DNA from: Udaeobacter sp963725505
Lineage (GTDB): Bacteria; Verrucomicrobiota; Verrucomicrobiia; Chthoniobacterales; UBA10450
Assembly: GCA_963725505.1 (NCBI GenBank)
Contig: CAVRYN010000004.1
Span: 124,001 to 188,000 of the forward strand
DNA length: 64,000 nucleotides
Reading direction: 5' to 3'
The notes below the pieces were generated by a model. That model did no database searches. It had not been told where the DNA came from and was given only the letters and a program-made list of their open reading frames with translations. The translations under genes were made by a program, and so were the position numbers. Of the stretch, positions 10,833 through 19,397 are shown piece after piece. Every line of letters begins with the position of its first letter. Positions within the stretch are counted from its first letter, which is position 1.

Positions 10833-11040
10833 CTACGCAACCAAACGCGCGGCCAGCGCGGCCAGAAACTCCTCCACTTCGGCGGGATTTTTGAGTGAGT
10901 AACGCGCTGCGGTGGGCGGCGATTGCTCACTCACGAGGATTCCAATACCCCGTTGCTCGAGCGCGCGGAAGGCGTCTTCGTCGGTGCGATCATCGCCGAT
11001 GTAAATCGGGCAAACGTTCCCGCGCTCTAACAAAGCGGAT
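10833..11040 (-). pseudogene. otsB: trehalose-6-phosphate phosphatase C-terminal remnant
   Basis: About 66 codons match the C-terminal end of HAD-type trehalose-phosphatase: YIGDDRTDEDAF carries the metal-binding aspartates of the last HAD motif. The sequence then runs to a natural end (EVEEFLAALAARLVA). Upstream, beyond about 11040, the frame hits a stop and homology ends, so roughly 180 residues including the nucleophile DxD motif are missing. It is the third gene remnant within 5 kb, which marks this zone as decaying. Confidence 0.75.
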
Positions 11041-11124
11041 CAAGAAGTGTATCTCTCTTTCATGAACGTGGAACCCACGGCTGCTCTTAACTGAGCAGTG
11101 GAAGTTGCAAGCCTATTGGTATTT

Positions 11125-11161
11125 GAGCAAGAGCAGGAGCAAGAGAAAGAGTAAGAGTAGG
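11125..11161 (+). repeat. purine-rich six-base quasi-tandem phrase
   Basis: Six imperfect units of GAGCAA/GAGTAA type lie directly upstream of the rtcB start at 11169. The run contains several possible ribosome-binding GGAG/AAGAG words. Confidence 0.6.
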
Positions 11162-11168
11162 CAATCCC

Positions 11169-12629
11169 ATGGCGATCATTGATCAGCTGCAAAAAATTTC
11201 GGACACGGTTTGGGAATTACCCGCGACTTACAAGGAGGGCATGCGCGTGCCCGCGCGAATCATCGCGACGGAAAAGCTGGTGCGCGAAATGGAGGAAGTC
11301 GTTTACCAGCAGATTGGCAACGTTGCGACGTTGCCCGGCATTACGCGGTACGCGCTCTGCATGCCAGACGGCCACAGCGGTTACGGCTTTCCCATCGGGG
11401 GCGTCGCGGCAATGGACGTGCACGAAGGCGGCGTCATCTCGCCCGGCGGAATCGGGTTCGATATCAACTGCGGCATGCGTCTCGTCACCACAAATCTGAC
11501 GCTGGACGACGTGAAACCGCGTTTGAAAGAAATTGTCGATCTTCTGTTCCAACGCGTGCCGGCAGGCGTCGGCAGCCAGGGATTTCTGAAATTGTCCCGC
11601 GGCGATTTTCGAAATCTCGTCGAACAAGGCGCGCGCTGGTGCATCGAACACAACTACGGCTGGAAGGAAGATCTTGAACTGACCGAGGAGAACGGTTGCA
11701 TCTCCGGCGCCGACGCATCGAAAATCAGCGAACGCGCAATCGACCGCGGTCACAACCAGGTCGGCACGCTCGGCAGCGGCAATCATTATTTGGAAGTGCA
11801 GGTCGCGCGGCCGGAGGACGTGCGCGACAAGGACCTCGCGGTAAAATTCGGGATCACCATTCCGAACCAGATCGTGGTGATGTTCCACTGTGGCAGTCGC
11901 GGGTTCGGACACCAGGTGGCGACCGATTATCTCCAGAAGTTTTTGAAAGTGATGGAACCGAAATACGGAATCAAAGTTCTAGACCGCGAGCTGGCGTGCG
12001 CGCCGTTCGATTCGCCGGAAGGCCGCGATTATTTCGCCGCGATGAAATGCGGGCTGAACATGTCGTTTGCCAACCGGCAGGTGATTCTTCATCGGATCCG
12101 CGAAGTTTTTTCCGAAGTGTTCGGCCGCAGCGCCGAAGATTTGGAGATGCGAATGGTGTACGACGTCTCCCACAATACCGCAAAGTTGGAGCGCCATGTT
12201 GTCGATGGAAAAGAAAAGAGTTTGCTTGTGCATCGCAAAGGCGCGACGCGCGCATTCGGGCCAGGACACGAGGAAGTGGCCGCGCGTTACCGAGACATTG
12301 GCCAGCCGGTGATCATCGGCGGCTCAATGGAGACTGGCTCGTATCTGCTCGCGGGCGTGGCAACGGGCGCAGAAACTTTCTTCAGCACGGCGCACGGAAG
12401 CGGACGAACGATGAGTCGCACGAAGGCGCGCAAACAATGGCACGGCAAACAACTCCAGCGCGACCTCGAAGCGCGCGGCATCTACGTTCGCAGCACCTCA
12501 TGGGCAGGTCTCGCTGAGGAAGCCGGTCCAGCTTACAAAGACATCGACGAAGTCATTGCGGCAACTGAGCTGGCGGGAATCAGCAAGCCAGTCGCGCGAT
12601 TCACGCCGATTGGCAATGTGAAAGGATGA
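11169..12629 (+). CDS. rtcB: RNA-splicing ligase RtcB (3'-phosphate/5'-OH RNA ligase)
   Basis: GTP- and Mn-dependent ligase joining RNA 2',3'-cyclic or 3'-phosphate ends to 5'-OH ends. The 486 residues are full length. Metal ligands are visible in FDINCGMRL (Asp98, Cys101) and HCGSRGFGH, and the guanylylated histidine lies in AHGSGRTMSR (His409). It is followed by a COG0523 GTPase and by archease, the known RtcB activator, all on the same strand, so an RNA-repair operon is likely. A TGTAG-type element sits in the downstream gap. Confidence 0.97.
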   Translation: MAIIDQLQKISDTVWELPATYKEGMRVPARIIATEKLVREMEEVVYQQIGNVATLPGITRYALCMPDGHSGYGFPIGGVAAMDVHEGGVISPGGIGFDINCGMRLVTTNLTLDDVKPRLKEIVDLLFQRVPAGVGSQGFLKLSRGDFRNLVEQGARWCIEHNYGWKEDLELTEENGCISGADASKISERAIDRGHNQVGTLGSGNHYLEVQVARPEDVRDKDLAVKFGITIPNQIVVMFHCGSRGFGHQVATDYLQKFLKVMEPKYGIKVLDRELACAPFDSPEGRDYFAAMKCGLNMSFANRQVILHRIREVFSEVFGRSAEDLEMRMVYDVSHNTAKLERHVVDGKEKSLLVHRKGATRAFGPGHEEVAARYRDIGQPVIIGGSMETGSYLLAGVATGAETFFSTAHGSGRTMSRTKARKQWHGKQLQRDLEARGIYVRSTSWAGLAEEAGPAYKDIDEVIAATELAGISKPVARFTPIGNVKG

Positions 12630-12650
12630 AGTGAGACAAAATCCAAACGA

Positions 12651-12702
12651 TTGTAGGGCGTTTCTGTGAAACGCCATGGCGTCTGACACAGACGCCCTAC
12701 AA
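12651..12702. repeat. TGTAG-type compound hairpin element
   Basis: Perfect 11-base inverted ends TTGTAGGGCGT and ACGCCCTACAA. Inner arms are GGCGTTTC/GAAACGCC and GGCGTCTG/CAGACGCC in part. It is closely related to the in-frame copy at 23759-23821. Confidence 0.88.
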
Positions 12703-12751
12703 CTTGCGATTCGACGTCCTTCGTCATTCGTGATTCGTCGTTGTTTCTGAA

Positions 12752-13702
12752 ATGCCGCGCACACCCATCACATTAGTCACCGGTCCACTCGGCAGCGGCA
12801 AGACCACGCTGCTCCGGCACATTCTCGCCACGCATCCGGCGAAGATCGCCATCGTGATGAACGAATTCGGCGAAATCGCAATCGACGCAAAGGTGATCGA
12901 AGGCAAAAACGTGCGCATCGCTGAGCTCGGCGGCGGATGCGTTTGCTGCTCGTTGCTCGGCGAATTCGAAGCGGCGGTGAACGAGATCATCGAGAAGATC
13001 GCGCCCGAGATGATCATCGTTGAGACCACCGGCCTCGCTGAACCCGAAGCGCTCGTGTTCAACATCCAGGAGGCGCTGCCGCAATGCCGTCTCGATGGCG
13101 TCGTTTCGATCATCGATGCCGACATGCTCGTTCGGTTCCCCGAGCTGGGTCACACAACCCGCCTGCAAATCGAAGGCGCCGACATTTTGCTTTTGAACAA
13201 GATCGATCTCGTCCAAGCGACACAGATCGAGCCGCTGGAAACGAAGCTGCGCGAAATCAATCTGACCGCGGCAATTGTTCGCACCCAGCGCTGCCGCATC
13301 GACCCGGAACTGTTGTTCGGCATCGGACGCTCGCCCCGTGAGATACGCTCACGTGTGATGATGCCGTCGGCGATGTCGGATATCTCACGGGGCGAGAAAA
13401 AAGTCGCGCGGCCAGTGCACATGCACCAGCCCGAATTCGAATCGTTCACGTTCAGCTCTGACAACATTTTTTCTCGCGACTGCTTCGAACATTTCGCAGA
13501 CAGCCTTCCCGCCAGCGTGGTCCGGGCGAAAGGGTTCATCCGCTTCCCTGATGGCGCGCAGCTTTTCAATTTTGTCGCTGGCCGCTGGGAGCTCGAGACG
13601 TTTGAGACCGATGGGACTCAACTGGTTTTTATCGGAAAAAACATTGCGACGGAAAAGAAGTCAGTCCTTCGCGAGCTGGGCCAATGTGCGGTTAAACAAT
13701 GA
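12752..13702 (+). CDS. COG0523 (CobW/Zn-chaperone type) GTPase
   Basis: Metal-handling G3E GTPase. Walker A is TGPLGSGKTTLLR (near residue 6), the metal-binding CxCC motif is GGCVCCSL (about 64-71), and ETTGLAEP and NKIDL are the other G-protein motifs. The C-terminal CobW_C-type domain (about 225-316) follows a linker into which a 65-base perfect-armed palindrome is inserted (residues about 194-215). Such proteins deliver zinc or other metals to client enzymes. Its place between rtcB and archease suggests a metalation role for RtcB, which is inference. No zinc-responsive operator is visible. Confidence 0.92.
   Translation: MPRTPITLVTGPLGSGKTTLLRHILATHPAKIAIVMNEFGEIAIDAKVIEGKNVRIAELGGGCVCCSLLGEFEAAVNEIIEKIAPEMIIVETTGLAEPEALVFNIQEALPQCRLDGVVSIIDADMLVRFPELGHTTRLQIEGADILLLNKIDLVQATQIEPLETKLREINLTAAIVRTQRCRIDPELLFGIGRSPREIRSRVMMPSAMSDISRGEKKVARPVHMHQPEFESFTFSSDNIFSRDCFEHFADSLPASVVRAKGFIRFPDGAQLFNFVAGRWELETFETDGTQLVFIGKNIATEKKSVLRELGQCAVKQ
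13331..13395. repeat. in-frame palindromic insertion inside the COG0523 gene
   Basis: Perfect 15-base inverted arms TCGCCCCGTGAGATA and TATCTCACGGGGCGA enclose about 35 bases that contain a smaller hairpin. The reading frame of the GTPase passes straight through, adding about 20 residues at the domain junction. Confidence 0.88.
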
Positions 13703-13842
13703 CGAAGTACGAATGTCCGAAGGACGAAGGCAATGCTCGAAGCCAGAATGACGAAAGGATTCAAGCACTCGCTTGACGTTTCGATATTCGTCATTCGGAT
13801 TTCCTCATTCAATTCGTCATTCGGGATTAGTCATTCTGCTAC
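13703..13842. repeat. ATTCGTCATTC phrase repeats
   Basis: The gap between the GTPase and archease contains several copies of a phrase of the type CGAATGACGAA on both strands (GTCATTCGGATTTC, ATTCGTCATTCGGG). Related phrases occur at 12712-12748 and 26338-26388. Confidence 0.65.
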
Positions 13843-14274
13843 ATGCCTTATCATTATCTCGAAGAAATCGGCACGGCCGACATCGCGTTTGAAGCGACAG
13901 GGCGCGATCTGCCCGAATTGTTCAGCGACGCGGCCGACGCGACAATGAACGTGATGATCGACAATCTCGACGCCATCGAGCCGCGCGAAACGCGACACAT
14001 CGAACTGTCGAACGACAAGATTGATATGTTGCTGTTCGACTTTTTGCAGGAGCTTATCTACTTCAAAGACGCCGAGCGCCTCCTGCTGCGAGTCCGCGAA
14101 GTGCACATTGAGGAGAAAGAAGGAAAATATTTTTTGAAAGGGAAAGCCGCCGGCGAAACTTTGGACGCGGCGCGGCATCATCAGCGCGCCGATGTGAAAG
14201 CGGTCACGCTTCACGATTTCTCTGTCGAGAAAGAGGATGGCGGCTGGAAGGCGAGAGTGTTGTTGGACATTTGA
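13843..14274 (+). CDS. archease, RtcB cofactor
   Basis: Speeds RtcB guanylylation and widens its nucleotide use. At 143 residues it has the archease start (YHYLEEIGTADIAFEA), the metal-binding acidic residue in the IGTADIAFEATG region, and the C-terminal KAVTLHDFSVEKEDGGWKA signature. It is third in the rtcB cluster, separated from the GTPase by phrase repeats. A hairpin follows about 40 bases after its stop. Archease-RtcB pairing is well established, so the call is strong. Confidence 0.95.
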   Translation: MPYHYLEEIGTADIAFEATGRDLPELFSDAADATMNVMIDNLDAIEPRETRHIELSNDKIDMLLFDFLQELIYFKDAERLLLRVREVHIEEKEGKYFLKGKAAGETLDAARHHQRADVKAVTLHDFSVEKEDGGWKARVLLDI

Positions 14275-14278
14275 TGTT

Positions 14279-14362
14279 GTAGAGTGCGCTGTCCTCAGCG
14301 CATCCGCTCTGTGCAAAGAGGAATTCGCCGGTCGCACGCTCAAGAACGACCGGCCCTCTTTG
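14279..14362 (+). terminator. hairpins after archease, possible bidirectional terminator
   Basis: A TGTAGAGTGCGCTG half-element is followed by a long stem-loop with arms CAAAGAGG/CCTCTTTG and GCCGGTCG/CGACCGGC (14314-14362). It lies between the converging archease and amidase genes. There is no strong T-run, so termination is only suggested. Confidence 0.5.
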
Positions 14363-14398
14363 TGAGAATCCGTCTCAACTAGAGCCGTACGCTTGCTG

Positions 14399-15763
14399 TT
14401 AAAACCTGCGAAACCACGAATAGGGAAAAACGTCTCCTGGACAATCAGTCGGCCAGCGTGGCGGATTCATTTCACGATGCGGCCGCACGGGGATCTCGCC
14501 GCGATCGGTTTTGCCGCAACGGTCGCGCAGGTAGCGGATGAGTTCTTCGCACGCGTCGAGCTGCGCGCGCGTCGGCTGGTCACGATTAAAATCGCCTACC
14601 AGGCAAATGCCCAGCGAAATGTTGTTCAAATAATCGCTGTGCACATGTCCGCCGTTGATCTGGCGCCGCCAGCGATCGCCCACTTCGATCTGGCCGTTGC
14701 CCGTGGACGTTCCGTTGCCGATCACGAAATGGTATGCAAGACCATTCTGCATCCGGCGGACGTGCCGATGATAATAATCAAAGGCGCGTGCGTTTCCCTG
14801 CCGCGTGCCGCTATTATGCACGACAATGAATTGCCAGCGACGCCGTTTCACTGGCGCGCGTCGGATGGCTTCGATGACTGATCTCGTGAGATAACGGTAA
14901 TTGGTTGGACGACTCCAGGGCCAGAAACCCAATCTGCGCGGCGGTGGCGATGGCGGAGGTTCGAAGCCCTGGTCTTCCTCGATACCGGACTTTTCAATCA
15001 CAACCTGAGCTCGCTCGCCGGCGGAAAGAGCACGGGGAACCTTTGGCTGTGGCGAGGGCGCGGGTGTCGGCACCGCAACTGCCCGCGGTGGCGGTGGTGA
15101 ACTTTCAAGTGACACGCCGCCTTCTTCCGCGTGAGGCGTTGGCGTCTTTGCTGGCTTTGGTGTTTCCTCTTCTCTCCCCGCCAGTTTGGATGTTTTCCTG
15201 GTTTTGCGTGCGGTTTCTTTCTCGCGGGATTTTTTCTTCGCCGATTTCGGTTTGGGCGTTGGCGTGTGATGCCGCTTTGATTTGGGTGAGGCGCTGGCCT
15301 CGGGCGTCTCGCGTGGCGTCGGATTTGGCGTTGGCTCTTCTTCCTCGTTGGATTTTGCTTTAGATTTCGAGATCGGACTTGGCGATTTTTTTGCTCTTGC
15401 CGAAGGCTCTGGTTCCTTTTTCGACTCTTCGCTTGCTAGTTTTGCTCGTGGAATGGCCTTAGGCGTTTCGTCTGGCGTCGCAGACGCTCGATGCTTCTTG
15501 GTTGATTTACCCGTTGCTCTTTTTCCTACGGGGCTCGGAGATTTTTTTGGTTTCGGAGAGGACGCGGCGTGGGTTTCGCCCGGCTCGGATTGACTGCGGC
15601 GGCTCTCTTGTTCCTCACTGACTTGCGCGCAAAGGAGACCTGCGACGATTGCGCCAACGGCGAGTGCAGCCCAAATGCGAAAACGCACCACTGCGACGGA
15701 GAGTAACAGACCGCGCGACGCGATCAAGCGAAGGAAATCCGAAGCACGAATGTGGAAGGACAA
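14399..15763 (-). CDS. exported N-acetylmuramoyl-L-alanine amidase (Amidase_2/PGRP type) with long Ser/Pro/Lys linker
   Basis: Predicted peptidoglycan amidase. A hydrophobic N-terminal anchor (VVRFRIWAALAVGAIVAGLL, about 23-43) is followed by about 230 residues of low-complexity Pro/Ser/Lys/Thr sequence with repeated KKSPSP-like words. The catalytic domain fills about 310-454. The zinc ligands are in VVHNSGT, and the second histidine is probably in PVRPHREM or GLAYHFV, with Cys in PTDCPGD. The linker would span the periplasm or wall. It converges with the archease gene. Confidence 0.87.
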   Translation of the reverse strand: MSFHIRASDFLRLIASRGLLLSVAVVRFRIWAALAVGAIVAGLLCAQVSEEQESRRSQSEPGETHAASSPKPKKSPSPVGKRATGKSTKKHRASATPDETPKAIPRAKLASEESKKEPEPSARAKKSPSPISKSKAKSNEEEEPTPNPTPRETPEASASPKSKRHHTPTPKPKSAKKKSREKETARKTRKTSKLAGREEETPKPAKTPTPHAEEGGVSLESSPPPPRAVAVPTPAPSPQPKVPRALSAGERAQVVIEKSGIEEDQGFEPPPSPPPRRLGFWPWSRPTNYRYLTRSVIEAIRRAPVKRRRWQFIVVHNSGTRQGNARAFDYYHRHVRRMQNGLAYHFVIGNGTSTGNGQIEVGDRWRRQINGGHVHSDYLNNISLGICLVGDFNRDQPTRAQLDACEELIRYLRDRCGKTDRGEIPVRPHREMNPPRWPTDCPGDVFPYSWFRRF

Positions 15764-15797
15764 AACAAATCCGAATGATTAAGTCTCGAGCGAAAAA

Positions 15798-16691
15798 TTA
15801 CGCGGCGCGGGCCGCGGGCGTTGGAGCGAGGGGCGCAGCCGTGCGCATTCGTTCGCGTTCCCGGCGAAGAACGGCGTTCAATTTGCCGCCCAACAACAGC
15901 AGCAGACAAGTCAGATACATCCAGGTGAGCAACACGACGATGGATGCCAGCGCGAGATATGTGGGGTTGTAGCGATCATATCTTCCTACATAGAACTGAA
16001 AAAGTTTTGTCGCGATGATCCACCCGACGGCAAAGAAAATCGCGCCCGGCAATGCCTGACGGACGGTCGAATAATTTTCTGGCGTCAGGAGATAAAGCGC
16101 GAGCGCGAGAACGACCAGGGCCACAGCAGTGAATGGCACGCTTAACGTTGCGATCCACGCCTGCAGCGGGAACGCCAGTTGAAAATTTACCTCTGCAATG
16201 CCAGCCAACTTTTCACCGAAGACAATCGCGTTGAAGCAAAACACAATAATGATCCCAAACCAGAAGAGCATGAAGAATGAGATGATATATTTCGACCACC
16301 AATGGGGATCTTCCCGCATTCCATACGTATGGCTCAGAGCCCGCGAAATCGTCGCGAAGAAGACGGTCCCGAAATAGATTCCGAGAACTATGCCCGCATT
16401 CGCGAGCAGGCCGCTCGAACCTGTCACAACCACATTGGCCATCGCAGAATCCAGAATGTCCTGCACTTTCGGGTCCGGCGGCATGAAGCTTTTCAAGAAA
16501 AGAAACATCCGATGCAGCTTCGTCGGATCGGTGCCGAAAAGACCCAGCAGGTGCCAGAGAAAAAGCGATCCGGGAGCCAGCGCGAACAGAAGCAGATATG
16601 CCATCTGTGCAGCCAAGCCGGTCGTGTTATCGGTTGCCGTTTCCCAAACCATCCGGCGCAGAACGCGCCAGATGAACGCGAGATACTTCAT
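15798..16691 (-). CDS. YihY/BrkB family inner-membrane protein
   Basis: An integral membrane protein of 297 residues with about six hydrophobic segments and the family motifs GLAAQMAYLLLFALAPG near the N-terminus and YNPTYLALASIVVLLTWMYL near the C-terminus. The family was once called ribonuclease BN by mistake; its function (possibly transport or envelope) is unsettled. The tail is Ala/Arg rich. It is upstream of the amidase on the same strand with a 34-base gap, so co-transcription is likely. Confidence 0.92.
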   Translation of the reverse strand: MKYLAFIWRVLRRMVWETATDNTTGLAAQMAYLLLFALAPGSLFLWHLLGLFGTDPTKLHRMFLFLKSFMPPDPKVQDILDSAMANVVVTGSSGLLANAGIVLGIYFGTVFFATISRALSHTYGMREDPHWWSKYIISFFMLFWFGIIIVFCFNAIVFGEKLAGIAEVNFQLAFPLQAWIATLSVPFTAVALVVLALALYLLTPENYSTVRQALPGAIFFAVGWIIATKLFQFYVGRYDRYNPTYLALASIVVLLTWMYLTCLLLLLGGKLNAVLRRERERMRTAAPLAPTPAARAA

Positions 16692-16777
16692 CTTCGGCAG
16701 AGTTTACTTTGCCCAGCGTAAATATCCATTAAAGTCTCCCGCAGTCGCGGGACTTTCGCGAGTAACTAGCCATCAGA

Positions 16778-16868
16778 GATGTCATTCTGAGCGGAGCGAA
16801 GAATCTCTGATTATTTCTTCAACCAACAGAATAGCCAAAGATATTTCGCTTCGCTCAACATGACAGCC
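16778..16868. repeat. TGTCATTC inverted repeat element
   Basis: Left arm TGTCATTCTGAGCGGAGCG, right arm CGCTTCGCTCAACATGACA, about 50 bases between. It has the same arms as the copy at 42378-42474. Confidence 0.82.
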
Positions 16869-16891
16869 TTATTCGTGTCGGCTAACGATCG

Positions 16892-17980
16892 ATGAAAAAA
16901 AGAATCCTGATCCTAACGGCCGGCTTCGGAGAGGGTCACAATAGCGCCGCGCGAGGAGTGCGCGACGGTCTGGCCCGCGTCGCCCCGAACCAGGCCGACG
17001 TGGAGTTCCGGGATCTGTTTGCTGAAGCCTATGGACCGGTCAATGAGTTCGTGCGCCGAGGTTATCTGGCGCTGGTGAATTCTGCGCCGCGCGCCTGGGG
17101 GATCGTTTATCGCTGGCTCGATCGCAAGACAGATTACGACAGAGAATTTCGGCGATTCACTCGACTTAAGAGTCGTCTCGCTCCGCTGCTCGAGCGTTTT
17201 CGCCCGAGCATCGTCGTTTGCTCTTTCCCAGCATACGCAAATGTGCTTCAGGAGATTTTGGGACCCAAGAGATCCTGCAAATGTGTGGTGGTCGTCACGG
17301 ATTCGATCACCATCAATGCCAGTTGGTACCGGAGCCCGGCTGATTATTTCCTCGTTGCGAACGAACAGAGCGCCTCCGTCTTGCGAGCGGTGGAAGTCGC
17401 GCCGGAAAAAATCAAGGTATTTGGATTTCCAGTGAGCCCGAAATTTGCCGATTTCACCAACGATCGACAATTACCTTCCAACAATTCGAAGCCCCGCGTT
17501 TTGTACATGATCCATGCCGCGACGCGCGGCGCGCCGGAACAGGTGAGGTTGCTGGCAAAGCTTGGTGTCGATCTTACGGTGACGATTGGTCGTTCCGACA
17601 AACTCCGGCCGGCAATCGAAGCGGCGGCAAACGACCCCGCGACAAAGATTGTTGGATGGACAGACCAGCTCCCGCGGATGCTGCACGAAAGCCACTTGCT
17701 CGTCGGCAAAGCCGGTGGCGCGATCGTGCAGGAAACGATTGCCGCCGCCTGTCCAATGATCATCAATCACGTCGTGGCCGGTCAGGAGGAAGGCAACGCC
17801 CGCTTAATCCTCGAAACCAATTCCGGCGTGATCGCGATTTCACCAAGAGAAGTCGCCGCACAGATCGAACGCGCGTTCGCCAATGACGCAAAACAATGGC
17901 GCGAATGGGCTGGCAACATCAGCAAACTTAGCCGACCCCGCGCCGCGCTGGACATCGCGGAATTCTTGATGTCGTTCTAG
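16892..17980 (+). CDS. MGDG-synthase-like / GT28 glycosyltransferase
   Basis: Probable membrane-associated glycosyltransferase making glycolipids from UDP-sugar. The N-terminus has the MGDG-synthase-type start ILILTAGFGEGHNSAARGV (PF06925-like). The C-terminal half has the nucleotide-sugar pocket GKAGGAIVQETIAAACPMI with the following GQEEGNA. The 362 residues form two Rossmann-like halves (GT-B fold). Acceptor and sugar cannot be named; MurG-like, diacylglycerol and other lipid acceptors are all possible. It converges with nagA, whose stop lies 2 bases away. Confidence 0.85.
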   Translation: MKKRILILTAGFGEGHNSAARGVRDGLARVAPNQADVEFRDLFAEAYGPVNEFVRRGYLALVNSAPRAWGIVYRWLDRKTDYDREFRRFTRLKSRLAPLLERFRPSIVVCSFPAYANVLQEILGPKRSCKCVVVVTDSITINASWYRSPADYFLVANEQSASVLRAVEVAPEKIKVFGFPVSPKFADFTNDRQLPSNNSKPRVLYMIHAATRGAPEQVRLLAKLGVDLTVTIGRSDKLRPAIEAAANDPATKIVGWTDQLPRMLHESHLLVGKAGGAIVQETIAAACPMIINHVVAGQEEGNARLILETNSGVIAISPREVAAQIERAFANDAKQWREWAGNISKLSRPRAALDIAEFLMSF

Positions 17981-17981
17981 C

Positions 17982-19205
17982 TTACGAAATTTCCTCTCCG
18001 CCGACAGATACGCGCAACACTTCAAGCTCCGGTGAAAGAACAACAAAGTCGGCGTCGGCTCCGACTGTCAATTGACCCTTTTTTTCCAGGCCGATTGCGT
18101 GTGCAGGATTTCGCGTCGCCATGGCGACCGCCTCATGCAAAGGAACATCGACCTTCTGCACCATCGTTCGTACGAGGTCGATCATCTGCGAGGCGCTACC
18201 GGCGAGTGCGGAGCGGTCAGCTAGCAAACAGACGCCGCCTTCAACAAGGCATTCATTGCCAAAAAGTGAAAAGCGAGATCCCTCCGGTAACCCGGCGCCG
18301 GCAGTTGCATCCGTTACGAGACAAATTCCGCCCGCGCCTTTCGCACGATACAACATTCTCATCAATGTCGGCGAAACGTGATGGCCGTCCGCGATCAGTT
18401 CGCAACTAATCTGCGGTTCGCTCAACGCGAACTCGAGCAGACCGCCGACACGACAAACGCCGCGGCGGCGCGCGTTCGACATGCAATTAAATGTGTGCGT
18501 CGCGCTGCGCATGCCACGATCGAATGCCGCGCGCACATCCTCATCCCAGGCATCGCTATGTCCGCCGCTTACGCTGACTCCATGCGTGCGAAAACTTTCG
18601 ATCGCCTCGAGTGCTCCCGGCAGTTCCGGCGCAATCGTGACGCGTCTGATCACATCCACGTACTCGAGCAACTGCCGCACACCAGGCGGTGATGGGTCCT
18701 GAATAAATTCCGCGCGTTGCGCGCCGCATCTTACCTTCGAGATGAACGGGCCTTCCAAATGAACTCCCACAACCGCGCTGATTGAGGATCGATAATCTCG
18801 GACCGCTTTTAGCACATCGACGATATTCTCCAGCGGCGCTGTCGCAGTGGTGAGCAGAAGTGAAGTGGTGCCGCCCCTTGCGTGGAAATCGCAAATGGTG
18901 CGAAATGCTTCGGCGGAGCTGTCCATGGTATCCCAGCCGAGCGCGCCGTGAACGTGAAGATCGATAAACCCAGGCGCGAGATAATTTCCGTCAAGGTCGA
19001 CAACGTCTTTGCTGCTGGTTCGGGTTTGCTCGCCTGTCCGCCCAAGCCGCCTACTCCGCCGAAGCGGCTGCGAAGGCTGGATTGGCGCAGGCGGGCGAAT
19101 TTCCGCGATTTTCCCTTCTTCCACGACAACTTCGAGGCCGTCGCGAATTCCATCAGGAAAAATCAGACGCGCGTTTGTGAGGATCATGTTGCGTGACGCA
19201 GGCAA
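17982..19205 (-). CDS. nagA: N-acetylglucosamine-6-phosphate deacetylase
   Basis: Removes acetate from GlcNAc-6-P in amino-sugar and cell-wall recycling. Metal and catalytic segments are present: HVHG, GTTS, HLEGPFI, GGHSDA, THTFNCM and LVTDA. The 407 residues exceed the usual 380. The surplus is a basic, Pro/Arg-rich stretch at about residues 34-62, before DLDGNYLAPGFIDLHVHG, which corresponds to a diverged GCCCGCC-type repeat read in frame. No nagB or transporter is adjacent. Confidence 0.93.
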   Translation of the reverse strand: MPASRNMILTNARLIFPDGIRDGLEVVVEEGKIAEIRPPAPIQPSQPLRRSRRLGRTGEQTRTSSKDVVDLDGNYLAPGFIDLHVHGALGWDTMDSSAEAFRTICDFHARGGTTSLLLTTATAPLENIVDVLKAVRDYRSSISAVVGVHLEGPFISKVRCGAQRAEFIQDPSPPGVRQLLEYVDVIRRVTIAPELPGALEAIESFRTHGVSVSGGHSDAWDEDVRAAFDRGMRSATHTFNCMSNARRRGVCRVGGLLEFALSEPQISCELIADGHHVSPTLMRMLYRAKGAGGICLVTDATAGAGLPEGSRFSLFGNECLVEGGVCLLADRSALAGSASQMIDLVRTMVQKVDVPLHEAVAMATRNPAHAIGLEKKGQLTVGADADFVVLSPELEVLRVSVGGEEIS

Positions 19206-19270
19206 TCCTGCCTGCGTGGCGAGGGTCGCTCAAATGAAATACTTGCAGACACGATTGTCTGCGTCACCTG
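19190..19270. repeat. hairpin element with GTGACGCAG/CTGCGTCAC ends
   Basis: Inverted ends GTGACGCAGGCA and TGTCTGCGTCAC with inner stem GCAGGCA/TGCCTGC. It overlaps the start of nagA. The 130 bases from here to 19398 show nothing else that I can recognise. Confidence 0.65.
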
Positions 19271-19397
19271 ATTAACTTGGCGTTGATGCTACGTCGGCGA
19301 GCTGTGACTTCAGCAACTCAGCCATCGACCCAGTGGGCACTCAACCAATGACGAACCACCCGTCTCCGCTCGGCTACGGCGTGCCAGGCGAATCGGA

